Counted from the first letter of the stretch, positions 42,987 to 51,938 are shown. The stretch: 64,000 nucleotides of DNA from Pegethrix bostrychoides GSE-TBD4-15B (GCA_019359155.1 JAHHHV010000076.1:50183-114182); one strand, 5' to 3'. Translations and numbers: made by a program. The notes: a model not told the origin generated them from the letters alone.

Positions 42987-45047
42987 CTATGCCTGCAACA
43001 CCTTCAGCAAGAAGGCAAACCGATCGGCGACCTCTTCAATCACCTTGGTTGTTGGCTTCCCGGCTCCGTGTCCCGCCTTCGTTTCAATCCGAATCAGCAC
43101 GGGCTTATCGCCTGCATGAGCTGCCTGAAGCGCTGCTGCAAACTTAAAGCTGTGAGCAGGCACAACGCGGTCGTCGTGGTCGGCAGTGGTAATCAGCGTT
43201 GCCGGGTAGGCTGTTCCAGGCTTCAGGTTGTGCAGCGGCGAGTAAGCGTAGAGCGCCTCAAAGTCTTCTGCAGTTTCGGCTGAGCCATATTCTGAAGCCC
43301 AAGCCCAGCCAATTGTAAACTTGTGGAAGCGCAGCATATCCATCACGCCCACTGCGGGTAGCGCTGCCGCAAACAGCTCAGGCCGCTGGGTCATGCAGGC
43401 TCCTACCAATAGACCGCCATTGCTGCCGCCAGAAATGGCCAGCTTGGCGCTAGAGGTATAGCCCTGAGCAATCAGCCATTCTGCCGCTGCCATAAAGTCA
43501 TCAAACACGTTCTGCTTGTTCAGCTTCATGCCTGCCTGATGCCAATCTTCGCCGTATTCGCCGCCGCCGCGTAGGTTGGGCACGGCATAGACCCCGCCTA
43601 GCTCCATCCAGGCAATTGTGCTGGGCGAGAAGGCGGGCGTGAGCGAGACGTTGAAGCCGCCGTAGCCGTAGAGAATCGTCGGGTTTTGGCCGTTCAGCTT
43701 CAGCTCTTTTTTGTGGCTGATAAACAGGGGAATCTGCGTCCCGTCTTTGCTGCTGTAAAAAACCTGCCGGGTTTCGTAGTCATCAGGGTTGAAGTCGAGG
43801 CTGGGCTGGCGAAACAGGTTGCTCTCGCCCGTCTGCATGTTGTAGCGGTAGATGGTGCTGGGCTGGGTGTAGCCCGTAAAACTGTAGAATGTGTCGGTGT
43901 CGTAGCGCTTGCCGCCAAAGCCGCCTGCTGAGCCGATTCCGGGCAGCTCTACCTCGCGCAGAAAGCTGCCGTCTAGGTCAAAAATTTTCACCTGCGTATG
44001 CGCGTCTTTGAGGTACGAGGCGACAAACTGGTTGTTCAGTAATCCTACGCCTTCCAGGGTTTCGGCAGCCTCCGGGATGATTTCGCGGGACTGCTCAGGA
44101 TTCTGGATGTCAATGGCAATCACGCGGCTCTTGGGCGCTTCGAGATCAGTCTGGAGCCAGAAAATGCTGCCGTCGTTGTCAATCAGGCTGTAGCTAGCCT
44201 CGAAGCTGCTGATCAGCTCCACAACTGGGCTGTCGGGCTGCGACAAGTCTTTGTAGAACAGCAGGTTTTTCGGGTTGGTGCCCAGCCAGACGGAAATGAT
44301 TAAATACTGACCGTCTTCAGTCACGCCGCCGCTGAAGCCCCATTCTTTCTGGTCAGGACGCTCGTAGATCAGGATATCCTCAGTCTGGGGCGTTCCTAGT
44401 CGGTGATAGTAAAGCTTTTGGTAGTAGTTGGCCTCTTCGAGCTGAGCGCCCGCCGTCGGCTTATCGTAGCGCGAGTAGAAAAAGCCTGTGCCGTCATGCG
44501 TCCAGCTCGCGCCAGAAAACTTGATCCACTGTAAATGGTCGTCTAGATCCTTGCCCGTCTCAATATCGCGGACTCGCCACTCCTGCCAGTCGGAGCCAGA
44601 GGACGAGAGACCATAGGCCATTAGATTGCCATCTTCGCTAATCGACAGCCCGGAGAGCGCCACCGTGCCGTCGGCTGAGAGCTGGTTGGGGTCGAGCAGC
44701 ACGCGCGGCTCTGCGTCAAGCTCAGGCAGCGTATAGAGGACGCTTTGATTTTGCAGGCCGTCGTTTTTGAAGTAGAAGTAGCGGTGAGCGCGTTTAAACG
44801 GCATTCCGAACTTCTCGTAGTTCCAGAGCTGCGTCAGGCGCTTTTCTAAGTCTTCTCGGATGGCACTGTCTTTGGGGCTGTCTTTGAGAAAAGCAAACGT
44901 TACCTGATTCTGCGCCTCAATCCAGGCCTGTGTTTCGGCAGAATTCGGATCTTCTAGCCAGCGGTACGGATCAGCGACGGTTTTGCCGTGATAGTCGTCG
45001 GTTTGGTTGACCTGAGCACTGTTGGGATACTTGAAGGGCTGAGACAT
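42987..45047 (-). CDS. Prolyl oligopeptidase (S9A family)
   Basis: A 686-residue cytosolic serine peptidase. N-terminal YPNSAQVNQTDDYHGKTVADPYRWLED is the usual family start, followed by a seven-blade beta-propeller region. The catalytic domain has the oxyanion strand YGYGGFNVSLTPAFS, nucleophile Ser in SGGSNGGLLVGA, Asp in TADHDDRVVPAHSFKF and His in KAGHGAGKP. It cleaves short peptides after proline. No signal peptide is seen. It stands alone, with a hairpin behind it and a small cyanobacterial gene upstream on the same strand. Confidence 0.95.
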   Translation of the reverse strand: MSQPFKYPNSAQVNQTDDYHGKTVADPYRWLEDPNSAETQAWIEAQNQVTFAFLKDSPKDSAIREDLEKRLTQLWNYEKFGMPFKRAHRYFYFKNDGLQNQSVLYTLPELDAEPRVLLDPNQLSADGTVALSGLSISEDGNLMAYGLSSSGSDWQEWRVRDIETGKDLDDHLQWIKFSGASWTHDGTGFFYSRYDKPTAGAQLEEANYYQKLYYHRLGTPQTEDILIYERPDQKEWGFSGGVTEDGQYLIISVWLGTNPKNLLFYKDLSQPDSPVVELISSFEASYSLIDNDGSIFWLQTDLEAPKSRVIAIDIQNPEQSREIIPEAAETLEGVGLLNNQFVASYLKDAHTQVKIFDLDGSFLREVELPGIGSAGGFGGKRYDTDTFYSFTGYTQPSTIYRYNMQTGESNLFRQPSLDFNPDDYETRQVFYSSKDGTQIPLFISHKKELKLNGQNPTILYGYGGFNVSLTPAFSPSTIAWMELGGVYAVPNLRGGGEYGEDWHQAGMKLNKQNVFDDFMAAAEWLIAQGYTSSAKLAISGGSNGGLLVGACMTQRPELFAAALPAVGVMDMLRFHKFTIGWAWASEYGSAETAEDFEALYAYSPLHNLKPGTAYPATLITTADHDDRVVPAHSFKFAAALQAAHAGDKPVLIRIETKAGHGAGKPTTKVIEEVADRFAFLLKVLQA

Positions 45048-45129
45048 AGGTGGCGCAGACTGAGCGGAGGTACAAGATCCACTTTAGTCTGAATTATCTC
45101 AGCCTGATCTCTGCCGAGACGGGCTTGGA

Positions 45130-45381
45130 CTAAGCTGAAACCGAGGCACTATCCACAGACTCGCGGCTGGCCTCAAGTTCAACGCTGATCGGCTGAAGGC
45201 TATAGCCCACAACCGGGATGCCCTGACAGAAGAAGCCCTGCTTGGAGCGGATTTCAAAAGCAGGCTCGCGGTCTGTTTGGAATTCGATTTCGGTGACAAT
45301 TTTGAAGCCATGCTCAGCGGCAACGAGCTGAACTGGGGTTTGGCGAGAACGAGACACGAGCAAATGGGTGGGTTGGAACAT
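45130..45381 (-). CDS. Small conserved-looking cyanobacterial protein (83 aa)
   Basis: An 83-residue soluble protein beginning MFQPTHLLVSRSRQTPVQLVAAEHGFKIVTEIEF and including KQGFFCQGIPVVGYSLQPISVELE. The regular alternation and the compact fold suggest a real beta-rich domain, similar in feel to a small hypothetical family next to cyanobacterial housekeeping genes. No function is known to me. A second, longer frame at 45099-45458 on the same strand overlaps it but is low in complexity and lacks any recognisable start. I favour this frame. Confidence 0.7.
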   Translation of the reverse strand: MFQPTHLLVSRSRQTPVQLVAAEHGFKIVTEIEFQTDREPAFEIRSKQGFFCQGIPVVGYSLQPISVELEASRESVDSASVSA

Positions 45382-45727
45382 GGTATTGATTGAGGGTATT
45401 GATTGAGATGGAGGACTGAATCGGGAGCTGGCAGCTTTGAGCCGCCGTCAATGCTCAATACTTTGCCTGGAATCTACTGAGACATACATCGAGAACCTAC
45501 TGATTTTCGGCTATGCTCGCAGGTGACTTGTCCGTAAATTTAGCGGCTTACCCAGTGCCGACGCAAGGACGGTTATCTCTGCCTTTTCGACGGTTGGGTG
45601 CAGGTTCACATTCCGTTACGATAGAAACATCACAAATTGATGATGTAAATCACTCACCAAACTTCCTAAAACAATTCAAAGATAAAACGCTCAACGATTT
45701 TGGCTTGAGGCCAGGGAGGCAACCCCA
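45382..45727. other. Divergent intergenic region upstream of the M50 protease gene
   Basis: About 345 bases without a convincing frame, tandem repeat or strong hairpin. It is AT-rich near 45630-45690. GGGAGG precedes the protease ATG. Confidence 0.5.
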
Positions 45728-46834
45728 ATGACTGGTAATTTCCGCATTGGCGCTCTATTTGGAATTCCGTTTTACGTCAACTTCTCATGGTTTTTAATCC
45801 TGGCGCTGATTACCTGGGACTATGGCCGGCAATTTGGCAGCTGGGGGCTAGGCTTAGCGTCGGCACTGCTGCTGTTTGCCTCGGTGCTGGCGCATGAGCT
45901 GGGGCATAGTCTAGTGGCGCGGCGGCAGGGAATTCCGGTTAACTCGATTACGCTGTTTATCTTCGGCGGGCTGGCTAGCTTAGGCGAAGAGTCTAAGACC
46001 CCCGCAGGTGCGTTCTGGGTGGCGATTGCTGGCCCGCTGGTCAGCCTCTGTTTGTCTCTAGTGCTGACGGCTGTGAGACTCTTCAGCGGCGCGTCTGGGG
46101 CAATTGGAGCCATGCTGGGTCTGCTGGCAGCCATTAACTTGGCGCTGGCGCTGTTCAATATGCTGCCGGGACTGCCACTAGATGGCGGCAACGTGCTGAA
46201 GGCAATCGTCTGGAAAATTACGGGCAAGCCGTATCGGGGTATCGCCTTTGCTAGCCGCGCTGGACAGGTCTTGGGCTGGATTGGGATTAGCCTGGGTCTG
46301 CTGGGCGTGCTGGAAATTAGCCCGATTGGTAATATCTGGACGCTGCTGGTCGGTTGGTTCTTGTTACAAAACGCCGGACGCTATGTGCAGGCGGCTTCGA
46401 TGCAGGAGCAGCTCAGCGGCCTAGATGCAGGTGATGCAGTTGTGCCTAACAGTCCAATTGTGAATGCTGACATCTCGCTGCGTGAATTCGCGAATCATCA
46501 CATTATTGGCAATCCGGCTAACTGGCGCAAATACTTCGTTGTGGATGCTGAAGGTCAGTGGATCGGTGAGATTAGCGTCGATGCGATGAATGCTGTGTCC
46601 ACCAACGATTGGTGGAACGTGACAGTACGCGATTTGATGCAGCCCAAGAGCGAAACGGCGACGATTCCGGCTACCGAGTCGCTGCTGGAAGTCGTATCGC
46701 GCTTAGAAAAACAGCCAGAGCTGGTGGTGCTGCGCTCAAACGGCGAGCTGGTTGGCCTACTCGAAAAAACCTCGGTGATGGCGCTGTTGCAGCGACGGGC
46801 TGAGGCCAAGCTGGCAGACGGAAAGGCTAGCTAG
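45728..46834 (+). CDS. Site-2-protease family (M50) membrane metalloprotease with CBS domains
   Basis: A 368-residue intramembrane zinc protease. The zinc motif HELGH lies in a membrane segment at about residues 57-61, and the third ligand motif is NMLPGLPLDGGNVL near 150. About six membrane helices span 10-215. The C-terminal soluble part (about 240-365) contains CBS-like modules (NWRKYFVVDAEGQWIGEIS, and LVVLRSNGELVGLLEKTSV), which may bind adenine nucleotides and regulate the protease. It is the CBS-containing S2P group common in cyanobacteria and chloroplasts. Substrate unknown. The helicase gene starts 57 bases downstream and may share the transcript. Confidence 0.92.
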   Translation: MTGNFRIGALFGIPFYVNFSWFLILALITWDYGRQFGSWGLGLASALLLFASVLAHELGHSLVARRQGIPVNSITLFIFGGLASLGEESKTPAGAFWVAIAGPLVSLCLSLVLTAVRLFSGASGAIGAMLGLLAAINLALALFNMLPGLPLDGGNVLKAIVWKITGKPYRGIAFASRAGQVLGWIGISLGLLGVLEISPIGNIWTLLVGWFLLQNAGRYVQAASMQEQLSGLDAGDAVVPNSPIVNADISLREFANHHIIGNPANWRKYFVVDAEGQWIGEISVDAMNAVSTNDWWNVTVRDLMQPKSETATIPATESLLEVVSRLEKQPELVVLRSNGELVGLLEKTSVMALLQRRAEAKLADGKAS

Positions 46835-46890
46835 AGAGCGGTTGCCCCCGAAGCTGTCCGGCTTATGCCCAGCTTATTCGGGGGCAGAGT

Positions 46891-49569
46891 ATGATTGGGG
46901 ATAATCACATAGCCATTGCCCTCGTGAATCTGCCCTCCCAGTCTCGATTAGATCTCAGCCAGCTGTTCCCGTTTGAACTTGATGACTTCCAGTATGAAGC
47001 CATCAATGCGCTGGACGCAGATAAATCAGTGGTGGTCTGTGCGCCGACTGGCTCCGGCAAAACGCTGATTGGCGAATATGCGATCCATCGGGCGCTGGCG
47101 CATGGCAAGCGCGTCTTCTACACCACGCCGCTCAAAGCCCTCTCTAACCAAAAGTTGCGTGACTTCCGCAACGAGTTCGGCGCAGATCGAGTTGGGCTGC
47201 TGACGGGCGATCTGTCCTTGCAGCGGGAAGCGCCGATCTTGGTGATGACCACCGAAATCTTCCGCAACATGCTCTACGGTACGCCGATTGGCCAGGTGGG
47301 CACCTCGCTGGTGGATGTCGAAGCCGTGGTGCTCGACGAATGCCACTACATGAACGACCGCCAGCGCGGCACAGTTTGGGAAGAGTCAATCATTTACTGT
47401 CCTCCCGGCGTGCAGCTCGTCGCGCTTTCCGCCACAATTGCCAACAGTGACCAGCTCACCGACTGGATTGGCGAAGTGCATGGCCCGACCGAGCTCATCT
47501 ACTCCGACTTTCGGCCTGTGCCGCTCGACTTCCACTTCTGCAACCCCAAAGGGCTGTTCCCGCTGCTCAACGACTCTGGCAAAGGCGTTAACCCTCGGCT
47601 CAAGCCCAAAGGCGGCAAGCAGCGAGGCCGACAGGAAGCGCCCAGCATTGCCTTCGTCGCCAGTCAGCTCCAGCAGCGCGATATGCTGCCCGCCATCTAC
47701 TTCATCTTTAGCCGACGCGGCTGCGACAAGGCTGTCAGTGATATGGCCAACGCCTCGCTAGTCACGCCTGAGGAAGCCGCCACGCTACGCGCCCAGATTG
47801 ACGACTTCTTGGAGCGCAACCCGGAGGCTGGCCGCAGTGGCTACGTCGAGTCGCTCTATCGGGGCATCGCCTCGCATCATGCCGGAGTGCTGCCCGCTTG
47901 GAAAGGCTTAATCGAGGAGCTGTTTCAGCAGGGCTTGATCAAAATCGTCTTTGCGACCGAAACGCTGGCGGCTGGCATCAACATGCCCGCCCGCACCACG
48001 GTAATCTCCAGCCTCTCGAAGCGCACCGATCGCGGCCATCGACTGCTGAACGCCTCCGAGTTCTTGCAGATGGCCGGACGCGCCGGACGACGCGGCATGG
48101 ATGAGCGAGGCCATGTGGTGACGGTGCAGACTCCGTTTGAGGGCGTGTCGGAGGCGGTCTATTTGGCGACCTCCAAGGCCGATCCGTTGGTCAGCCAGTT
48201 TTCGCCCAGCTACGGCATGGTGCTGAACCTGCTGCAAACGCACAATATTGAAGAAGCCCAGAATCTCATTGAGCGCAGCTTTGGCAACTACCTCTCGACC
48301 CTCTATTTGCGCCCCCAGCAGCAGGCAATCAATGATCTGACCGCTGCCATCGCGCACCAGCAGCAGCAGGTAGGCATTGACCCAGAGCTAGTCGCGGGCT
48401 ACGAAAAGCTGAACGAGCGCCTCAAAGAAGAGCGGCGACTGCTCAAAACGCTGCACCAGCAAGCCTACGAGCTAGAGTCACAGCATTTGGCAACGGCGCT
48501 TTCCTTTGCAGTGGCGGGGACGATTCTCAGCCTCAAGGGCAAGCATGTCCCCGTAGCTGAGCCGCTGGGCGCGACGCTAGTGCTGAAGATTCCTGGTTCC
48601 GGCAGGTTTCCGTTTCTAGTCTGTCTCGGCAAAGACAACCGCTGGTATGTGGTAACGGTAAGCGACGTGGCCGGACTACACGCCGAATTTCCGCGCCTAG
48701 CGCAGGCCGATCAGCTAACACCGCCTGCCGAACTCGCGCCTAAACCTGGCTCAGTCCGCAAGGGCGATCAGCTCTCAGAGGCCGTTGCTCACTTGATTCC
48801 CATGATCACGCCCGAACTCAGCGCCCCGGAAGTGCGTGACCAGCAGGGACGAGTGGCGGCAGTCGAAGCGCAGCTCCAGGCGCATCCGCTGCATCAGCTT
48901 GGCGATCCGGCGCAGTTGCTCAAGCGTCGCCGCCGGATTGAACGCATGCAGGAGGAGCTAGCCAGCCGTCAGCAAAAGCTAGAGCAGCATACCAAGCGCT
49001 ACTGGCAGGAGTTTTTAGATCTGATGGCGATTCTGCAAGCCTTTGATTGCCTGGAAGACGCCAAGCCGAAGCCGTTGGGACAGGTGGCTGCCGCCATCCG
49101 GGGCGACAATGAACTCTGGCTGGGGCTGGCACTCGCTTCCGGCGAGCTAGACGCGCTCGATCCACATTATCTGGCGGCGGCCTGCGCGTCGCTGGTGACG
49201 GAGGTTTCGCGCCCAGACATCTGGACGCGCTATGAGCCTTCTCGTGAAATTGAGGAGGCGTTGGGTGGTCTGCGCGGCCTGCGGCGGGAGCTGTTTAAGC
49301 TTCAGCGGCGCTACAACATTGCCATGCCCGTCTGGTTAGAAACTGAGTGGATTGGTCTGGTTGAGCAGTGGGCACTGGGCGTGGACTGGCCGGAGCTGTG
49401 CGAGAACACCAGCTTGGATGAGGGTGACGTGGTACGAATTCTGCGCCGCACGGTAGATTTTCTGTCGCAGGTGCCACATGTGCCCTATATCTCTGGCGCG
49501 CTGAAGGACAACGCCAACCGCGCGATTCAGCTGATCGATCGCTTCCCGGTGAATGAGGGAATTGACTAG
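46891..49569 (+). CDS. Ski2/Mtr4-like DExH RNA helicase with DSHCT domain
   Basis: An 892-residue superfamily 2 helicase. Motifs in order are the Q-like FPFELDDFQYEAINAL, Walker A CAPTGSGKTLIGEYA, YTTPLKALSNQKL (Ia), VVLDECHYM (DExH), LSATIAN (III), VFATETLAAGINMPARTTV (V) and QMAGRAGRRGMDERGHV (VI). The C-terminal third contains the DSHCT helical domain (LASGELDALDPHYLAAACASLVTEVSRP). Related proteins are the chloroplast ISE2 helicase and eukaryotic Mtr4/Ski2, which act in RNA processing and decay. No partner exonuclease lies next to it. The downstream DUF3122-like gene begins within five bases of its stop. Confidence 0.94.
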   Translation: MIGDNHIAIALVNLPSQSRLDLSQLFPFELDDFQYEAINALDADKSVVVCAPTGSGKTLIGEYAIHRALAHGKRVFYTTPLKALSNQKLRDFRNEFGADRVGLLTGDLSLQREAPILVMTTEIFRNMLYGTPIGQVGTSLVDVEAVVLDECHYMNDRQRGTVWEESIIYCPPGVQLVALSATIANSDQLTDWIGEVHGPTELIYSDFRPVPLDFHFCNPKGLFPLLNDSGKGVNPRLKPKGGKQRGRQEAPSIAFVASQLQQRDMLPAIYFIFSRRGCDKAVSDMANASLVTPEEAATLRAQIDDFLERNPEAGRSGYVESLYRGIASHHAGVLPAWKGLIEELFQQGLIKIVFATETLAAGINMPARTTVISSLSKRTDRGHRLLNASEFLQMAGRAGRRGMDERGHVVTVQTPFEGVSEAVYLATSKADPLVSQFSPSYGMVLNLLQTHNIEEAQNLIERSFGNYLSTLYLRPQQQAINDLTAAIAHQQQQVGIDPELVAGYEKLNERLKEERRLLKTLHQQAYELESQHLATALSFAVAGTILSLKGKHVPVAEPLGATLVLKIPGSGRFPFLVCLGKDNRWYVVTVSDVAGLHAEFPRLAQADQLTPPAELAPKPGSVRKGDQLSEAVAHLIPMITPELSAPEVRDQQGRVAAVEAQLQAHPLHQLGDPAQLLKRRRRIERMQEELASRQQKLEQHTKRYWQEFLDLMAILQAFDCLEDAKPKPLGQVAAAIRGDNELWLGLALASGELDALDPHYLAAACASLVTEVSRPDIWTRYEPSREIEEALGGLRGLRRELFKLQRRYNIAMPVWLETEWIGLVEQWALGVDWPELCENTSLDEGDVVRILRRTVDFLSQVPHVPYISGALKDNANRAIQLIDRFPVNEGID

Positions 49570-49573
49570 GACT

Positions 49574-50164
49574 ATGGTTTGGGAGAGAGCTGCTTGGAGA
49601 GCAATCTGGCTGTTTTGTGTTGGGCTGCTGGTCTTGGCGTTTAGCCTCCCGGCTCAGGCTGCAATTCTCTACAATGCGGATACGTCGGGCGCGGTGGTGG
49701 TGCAGTCGCGGCGGACGCTGCGGGATCAGCGTCACTATAGCTGGCAGGTGATTGCCTTTAAGTCGATTGACTCGGATCAGCGTGAGGCCGAGATTGCCCT
49801 GCGGCTGGTTGGGTTTCCGGGAGCGGTAGAAATTGATCAGAGTCAGCCGATTCGCCTCAGCGCCCCCAATCGTCAGCTGACGCTCGCCAATATTTCTGAC
49901 CAAATTCTGCTCAAAACGCCGCAGCTGCATGTCGGGCAATATGACCTGCAAAGCGTCCTGCCGGATCTGCTGACGGAATACCGCCTAGAGCTGCATATCC
50001 CGACCGCAAGCACCGACATGATCCTGCCGATTTCGCCTGCGCTGATTGAAGAGTGGCAAACTATAGTGAATACACACTACGCCGATTTGGTAGGAGCCTG
50101 CAATCAGTTCCCATCTGAGGCTAAGCAGAATCCGGCGTTTCCGGCTTGGGTGGGCTGTCGTTAG
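49574..50164 (+). CDS. Exported DUF3122-like cyanobacterial protein
   Basis: From ATG 49574 the protein has 196 residues, with a signal peptide (AIWLFCVGLLVLAFSLPAQA). The mature part includes RRTLRDQRHYSWQVIAFK, IALRLVGFPGAVEIDQSQPI and LPDLLTEYRLELHIPT. This pattern fits cyanobacterial DUF3122 proteins, which are periplasmic or lumenal and of unknown role. A second ATG at 49553 overlaps the helicase stop and would add seven residues; TAGGA near 49566 favours the later start. It is probably translated from the helicase transcript. Confidence 0.75.
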   Translation: MVWERAAWRAIWLFCVGLLVLAFSLPAQAAILYNADTSGAVVVQSRRTLRDQRHYSWQVIAFKSIDSDQREAEIALRLVGFPGAVEIDQSQPIRLSAPNRQLTLANISDQILLKTPQLHVGQYDLQSVLPDLLTEYRLELHIPTASTDMILPISPALIEEWQTIVNTHYADLVGACNQFPSEAKQNPAFPAWVGCR

Positions 50165-50236
50165 GGTGGCAGCAGCGGTAACGCGCAGTATTAGCCTATA
50201 GACTTAAATGTAGATGTAAAAAACCTGCTGGATATT

Positions 50237-50467
50237 ATGACCTATCGTGACATCATTACCATAGAGTCTGACAAGCGCGGTGGTAGACCCTGCATTCGTC
50301 GGATGCGGATCACGGTGTACGACGTTCTGAGTTGGCTAGCTGCTGGCATGTCTGCTGCTGAAATTATTGACGATTTCCCAGAGCTAACAGCAACCGATAT
50401 TACAGCCTGCCTAGAGTTTGCAGCTGACCGTGATCATCGTTTAGTTGCTACGGTGAGTACTGCTTGA
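50237..50467 (+). CDS. DUF433-family antitoxin
   Basis: A 76-residue DUF433 protein: RDIITIESDKRGGRPCIRRMRITVYDVLSWLAAGMSAAEIIDDFPELTATDITACLEFAADR. The GGRPCIRxxRITV block is the family signature, and these proteins are antitoxins for DUF5615 PIN-like RNases. Its stop TGA overlaps a TTG that opens a truncated DUF5615 toxin start, the normal operon order. Because the toxin is cut after about 24 residues, this antitoxin is now probably an orphan. Confidence 0.9.
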   Translation: MTYRDIITIESDKRGGRPCIRRMRITVYDVLSWLAAGMSAAEIIDDFPELTATDITACLEFAADRDHRLVATVSTA

Positions 50468-50556
50468 AACTACTATTTGATCAAAACCTGAGCCGAAAAT
50501 TAGTGATCCGCTTGAATGATATTTTCCCAGGATCAATGATCCGATCGTCTAGATAA
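50464..50556 (+). pseudogene. Truncated DUF5615 PIN-like toxin
   Basis: TTG at 50464 overlaps the antitoxin stop and reads LKLLFDQNLSRKLVIRLNDIFPGS, the conserved N-terminus of DUF5615/PIN-like nucleases with the first acidic residue (FDQNLS). After PGS the similarity ends and the frame stops at 50556. About 80 residues, including the other catalytic acids, are lost. The break coincides with the 3' end of a DUF433 relic on the other strand. Confidence 0.8.
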
Positions 50557-50744
50557 GAAGACACGAAAATCAGGGCTTGCCGAATATCTTCATCTTCCAG
50601 ATCTGGAAATTCTTGGTATAGCCCTTCTCGATCAGGGTAAGTTGCTAGTAACTCTATCATCCGACGAACGGTAAGACGAAAATTGCGGATACAAGGCCGA
50701 CCGTTTATACGATTAGGATCGCTAGTGATACGCTATAGTTTCAT
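50481..50744 (-). pseudogene. Second DUF433 antitoxin, inactivated by an early nonsense codon
   Basis: On the minus strand ATG (50744) AAA CTA TAG is followed in the same frame by RITSDPNRINGRPCIRNFRLTV and ATYPDREGLYQEFPDLEDEDIRQALIFVSSYLDD, an otherwise normal DUF433 protein. The TAG at 50735-50733 stands where Glu or another residue is expected (one base from GAG). The C-terminus runs into the antisense of the truncated toxin and stops at 50481. No other plausible start lies downstream near the N-terminus. Confidence 0.75.
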
Positions 50745-50821
50745 AGAAGTAGTTTTTTGTGAATAGTTTTCCAGATAAAAATAGATTGATTTGACTAGCC
50801 AAAAGCGTGAGCGATTACATC

Positions 50822-51100
50822 TCAAATATAGTGGACGGGATTCTGCCCCACAAACTGAACAATACAATTAATGATGCGCCCGTCTAAAAACTTTATAACG
50901 AGCCTACCGTCTTCTGTCCTGTAGCTAGAACTTCGGTCAAACACGCCTTCAATCATTTGTGTACCGCTAAAGTTCACAATTTGAATGTGAGTGATTTTTT
51001 CAGCCTTTTCTTCGGCCACAACCCAAGCCGCAGATTCAGACTTGGTGAGTAGATCCAGCAAATTATCGGCTGTTCGGACTTGAAGTGTAAGCTTTCCCAT
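50822..51100 (-). CDS. Small hypothetical protein (92 aa)
   Basis: A 92-residue soluble protein (MGKLTLQVRTADNLLDLLTKSESAAWVV ... FDRSSSYRTEDGRLVIKFLDGRIINCIVQFV). It looks like a small beta-rich domain. I do not recognise a family or motif. It lies next to a zinc-ribbon-like small gene on the same strand, 46 bases downstream of it, in a region rich in decayed accessory genes, so an accessory or toxin-antitoxin-type role is possible but unsupported. Confidence 0.55.
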   Translation of the reverse strand: MGKLTLQVRTADNLLDLLTKSESAAWVVAEEKAEKITHIQIVNFSGTQMIEGVFDRSSSYRTEDGRLVIKFLDGRIINCIVQFVGQNPVHYI

Positions 51101-51146
51101 GATGATTTATATAGTTAAGAGTAACGGCTTGAATCTGTTGCCAGCT

Positions 51147-51383
51147 TTAGTCTGATTCAAAAAACCAAAATATGTATCCACATCTATTACAAATATAATT
51201 TTGGGCATTCCTGTCTGCCCAGACCATACCGAAGAAAGAAGCACTTCGCGTGTTCATTAAGGTCTGACGTGACCAAAAGCGATCATAATTACACACAGGA
51301 AAAATCAGTTTGTGACCAGCTTTGATTATTTCTCTTTCTTCTCTATCAGGGTTACGTCTAGGGTTAGAGTCTGGGACTTTCAA
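51147..51383 (-). CDS. Small zinc-ribbon-like protein (78 aa)
   Basis: A 78-residue protein. FPVCNYDRFWSRQTLMNTRSASFFGMVWADRNAQNYICNRCGYIFWF shows one C-x2-C knuckle (ICNRCGY) and one single Cys (PVCNY) where related zinc ribbons would have C-x2-C. FPVCNYDRF resembles the CPxCGxxxF knuckle, with the first Cys replaced by Phe or Ile. Zinc binding is therefore uncertain. The role is unknown. It is upstream of the 92-aa gene on the same strand and may be co-transcribed. Confidence 0.6.
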   Translation of the reverse strand: MKVPDSNPRRNPDREEREIIKAGHKLIFPVCNYDRFWSRQTLMNTRSASFFGMVWADRNAQNYICNRCGYIFWFFESD

Positions 51384-51549
51384 TATCTGATCTCCTGGGC
51401 TTGCAAAGTTGCAAAAATTATAAACTTTTTGTGATTGTCACCTGATAAACCGTGGTGATTTTATAGGAGTTCAATCATTCAAAGTTCAATCATTTAAGAA
51501 GTTACCCTAACCTGCCCTGTCAGCAATTTGAATGGGTGCTCTTCACAAG
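51384..51549. other. AT-rich spacer upstream of the first MITE
   Basis: No gene or structured element recognised. GTTCAATCATT occurs twice closely spaced near 51468-51495. Confidence 0.5.
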
Positions 51550-51657
51550 AGACTTGTTGCGGAATAGATTATCTACGCTATTAGTGGAGTCAAGATCTCA
51601 GGCCTCAAGTTTTTAAGCCCTATTAGCAGCGTACATTTTTTATTCCGCGACAAGTCT
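51550..51657. mobile_element. 108-bp MITE, copy 1, flanked by AAG target duplications
   Basis: The element is bounded by 17-bp inverted repeats AGACTTGTTGCGGAATA and the complement of AGACTTGTCGCGGAATA (one mismatch), with an inner TACGCT/AGCGTA pair. AAG flanks both ends (51547-51549 and 51658-51660), a 3-bp target duplication. No coding capacity. An identical copy lies at 51939-52046. Confidence 0.93.
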
Positions 51658-51660
51658 AAG

Positions 51661-51935
51661 CTAGCATAGAAATTACCCGTCCCTACTTGTGTAGAGCCGA
51701 GTTTCGGTTTATGATTTGCAACTGGCTGAGCGCAACGCAGCCGGGGAGGTAGAGATTGAGGCGAGGTCACTGACTAGAAGTGGTAGGACACGACTAGCCA
51801 GCTAACCCAACCTGCTGTTAACACCAGCAGGGGGGCTGTGTCGATTATATGGCACACCTCCGCAACACAAGCAGCTTGAGAAGCTGTGGCTTTGGTCTCT
51901 GCTTCAGACCCATACAAAAAATACGAGGTGAATAC
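51661..51935 (+). ncRNA. Structured leader candidate between the two MITE copies
   Basis: The 275 bases contain no gene but three successive hairpins: CCTGCTG with CAGCAGG (near 51810-51832), CAGCTT with AAGCTG (near 51870-51885), and GGTCT with AGACC (near 51894-51910). They are followed by an SD-like GAGGTG at about 51925-51930. Before MITE insertion this would have been the 5' leader of the gene at 52048. I could not match it to a known riboswitch or small RNA class. Confidence 0.4.
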
Positions 51936-51938
51936 CAT

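Noticed and set aside
45099..45458. 119-codon minus-strand frame overlapping the 83-aa gene
   Set aside because: Low-complexity Ser/Leu-rich translation; the 83-aa frame has much more protein-like composition.
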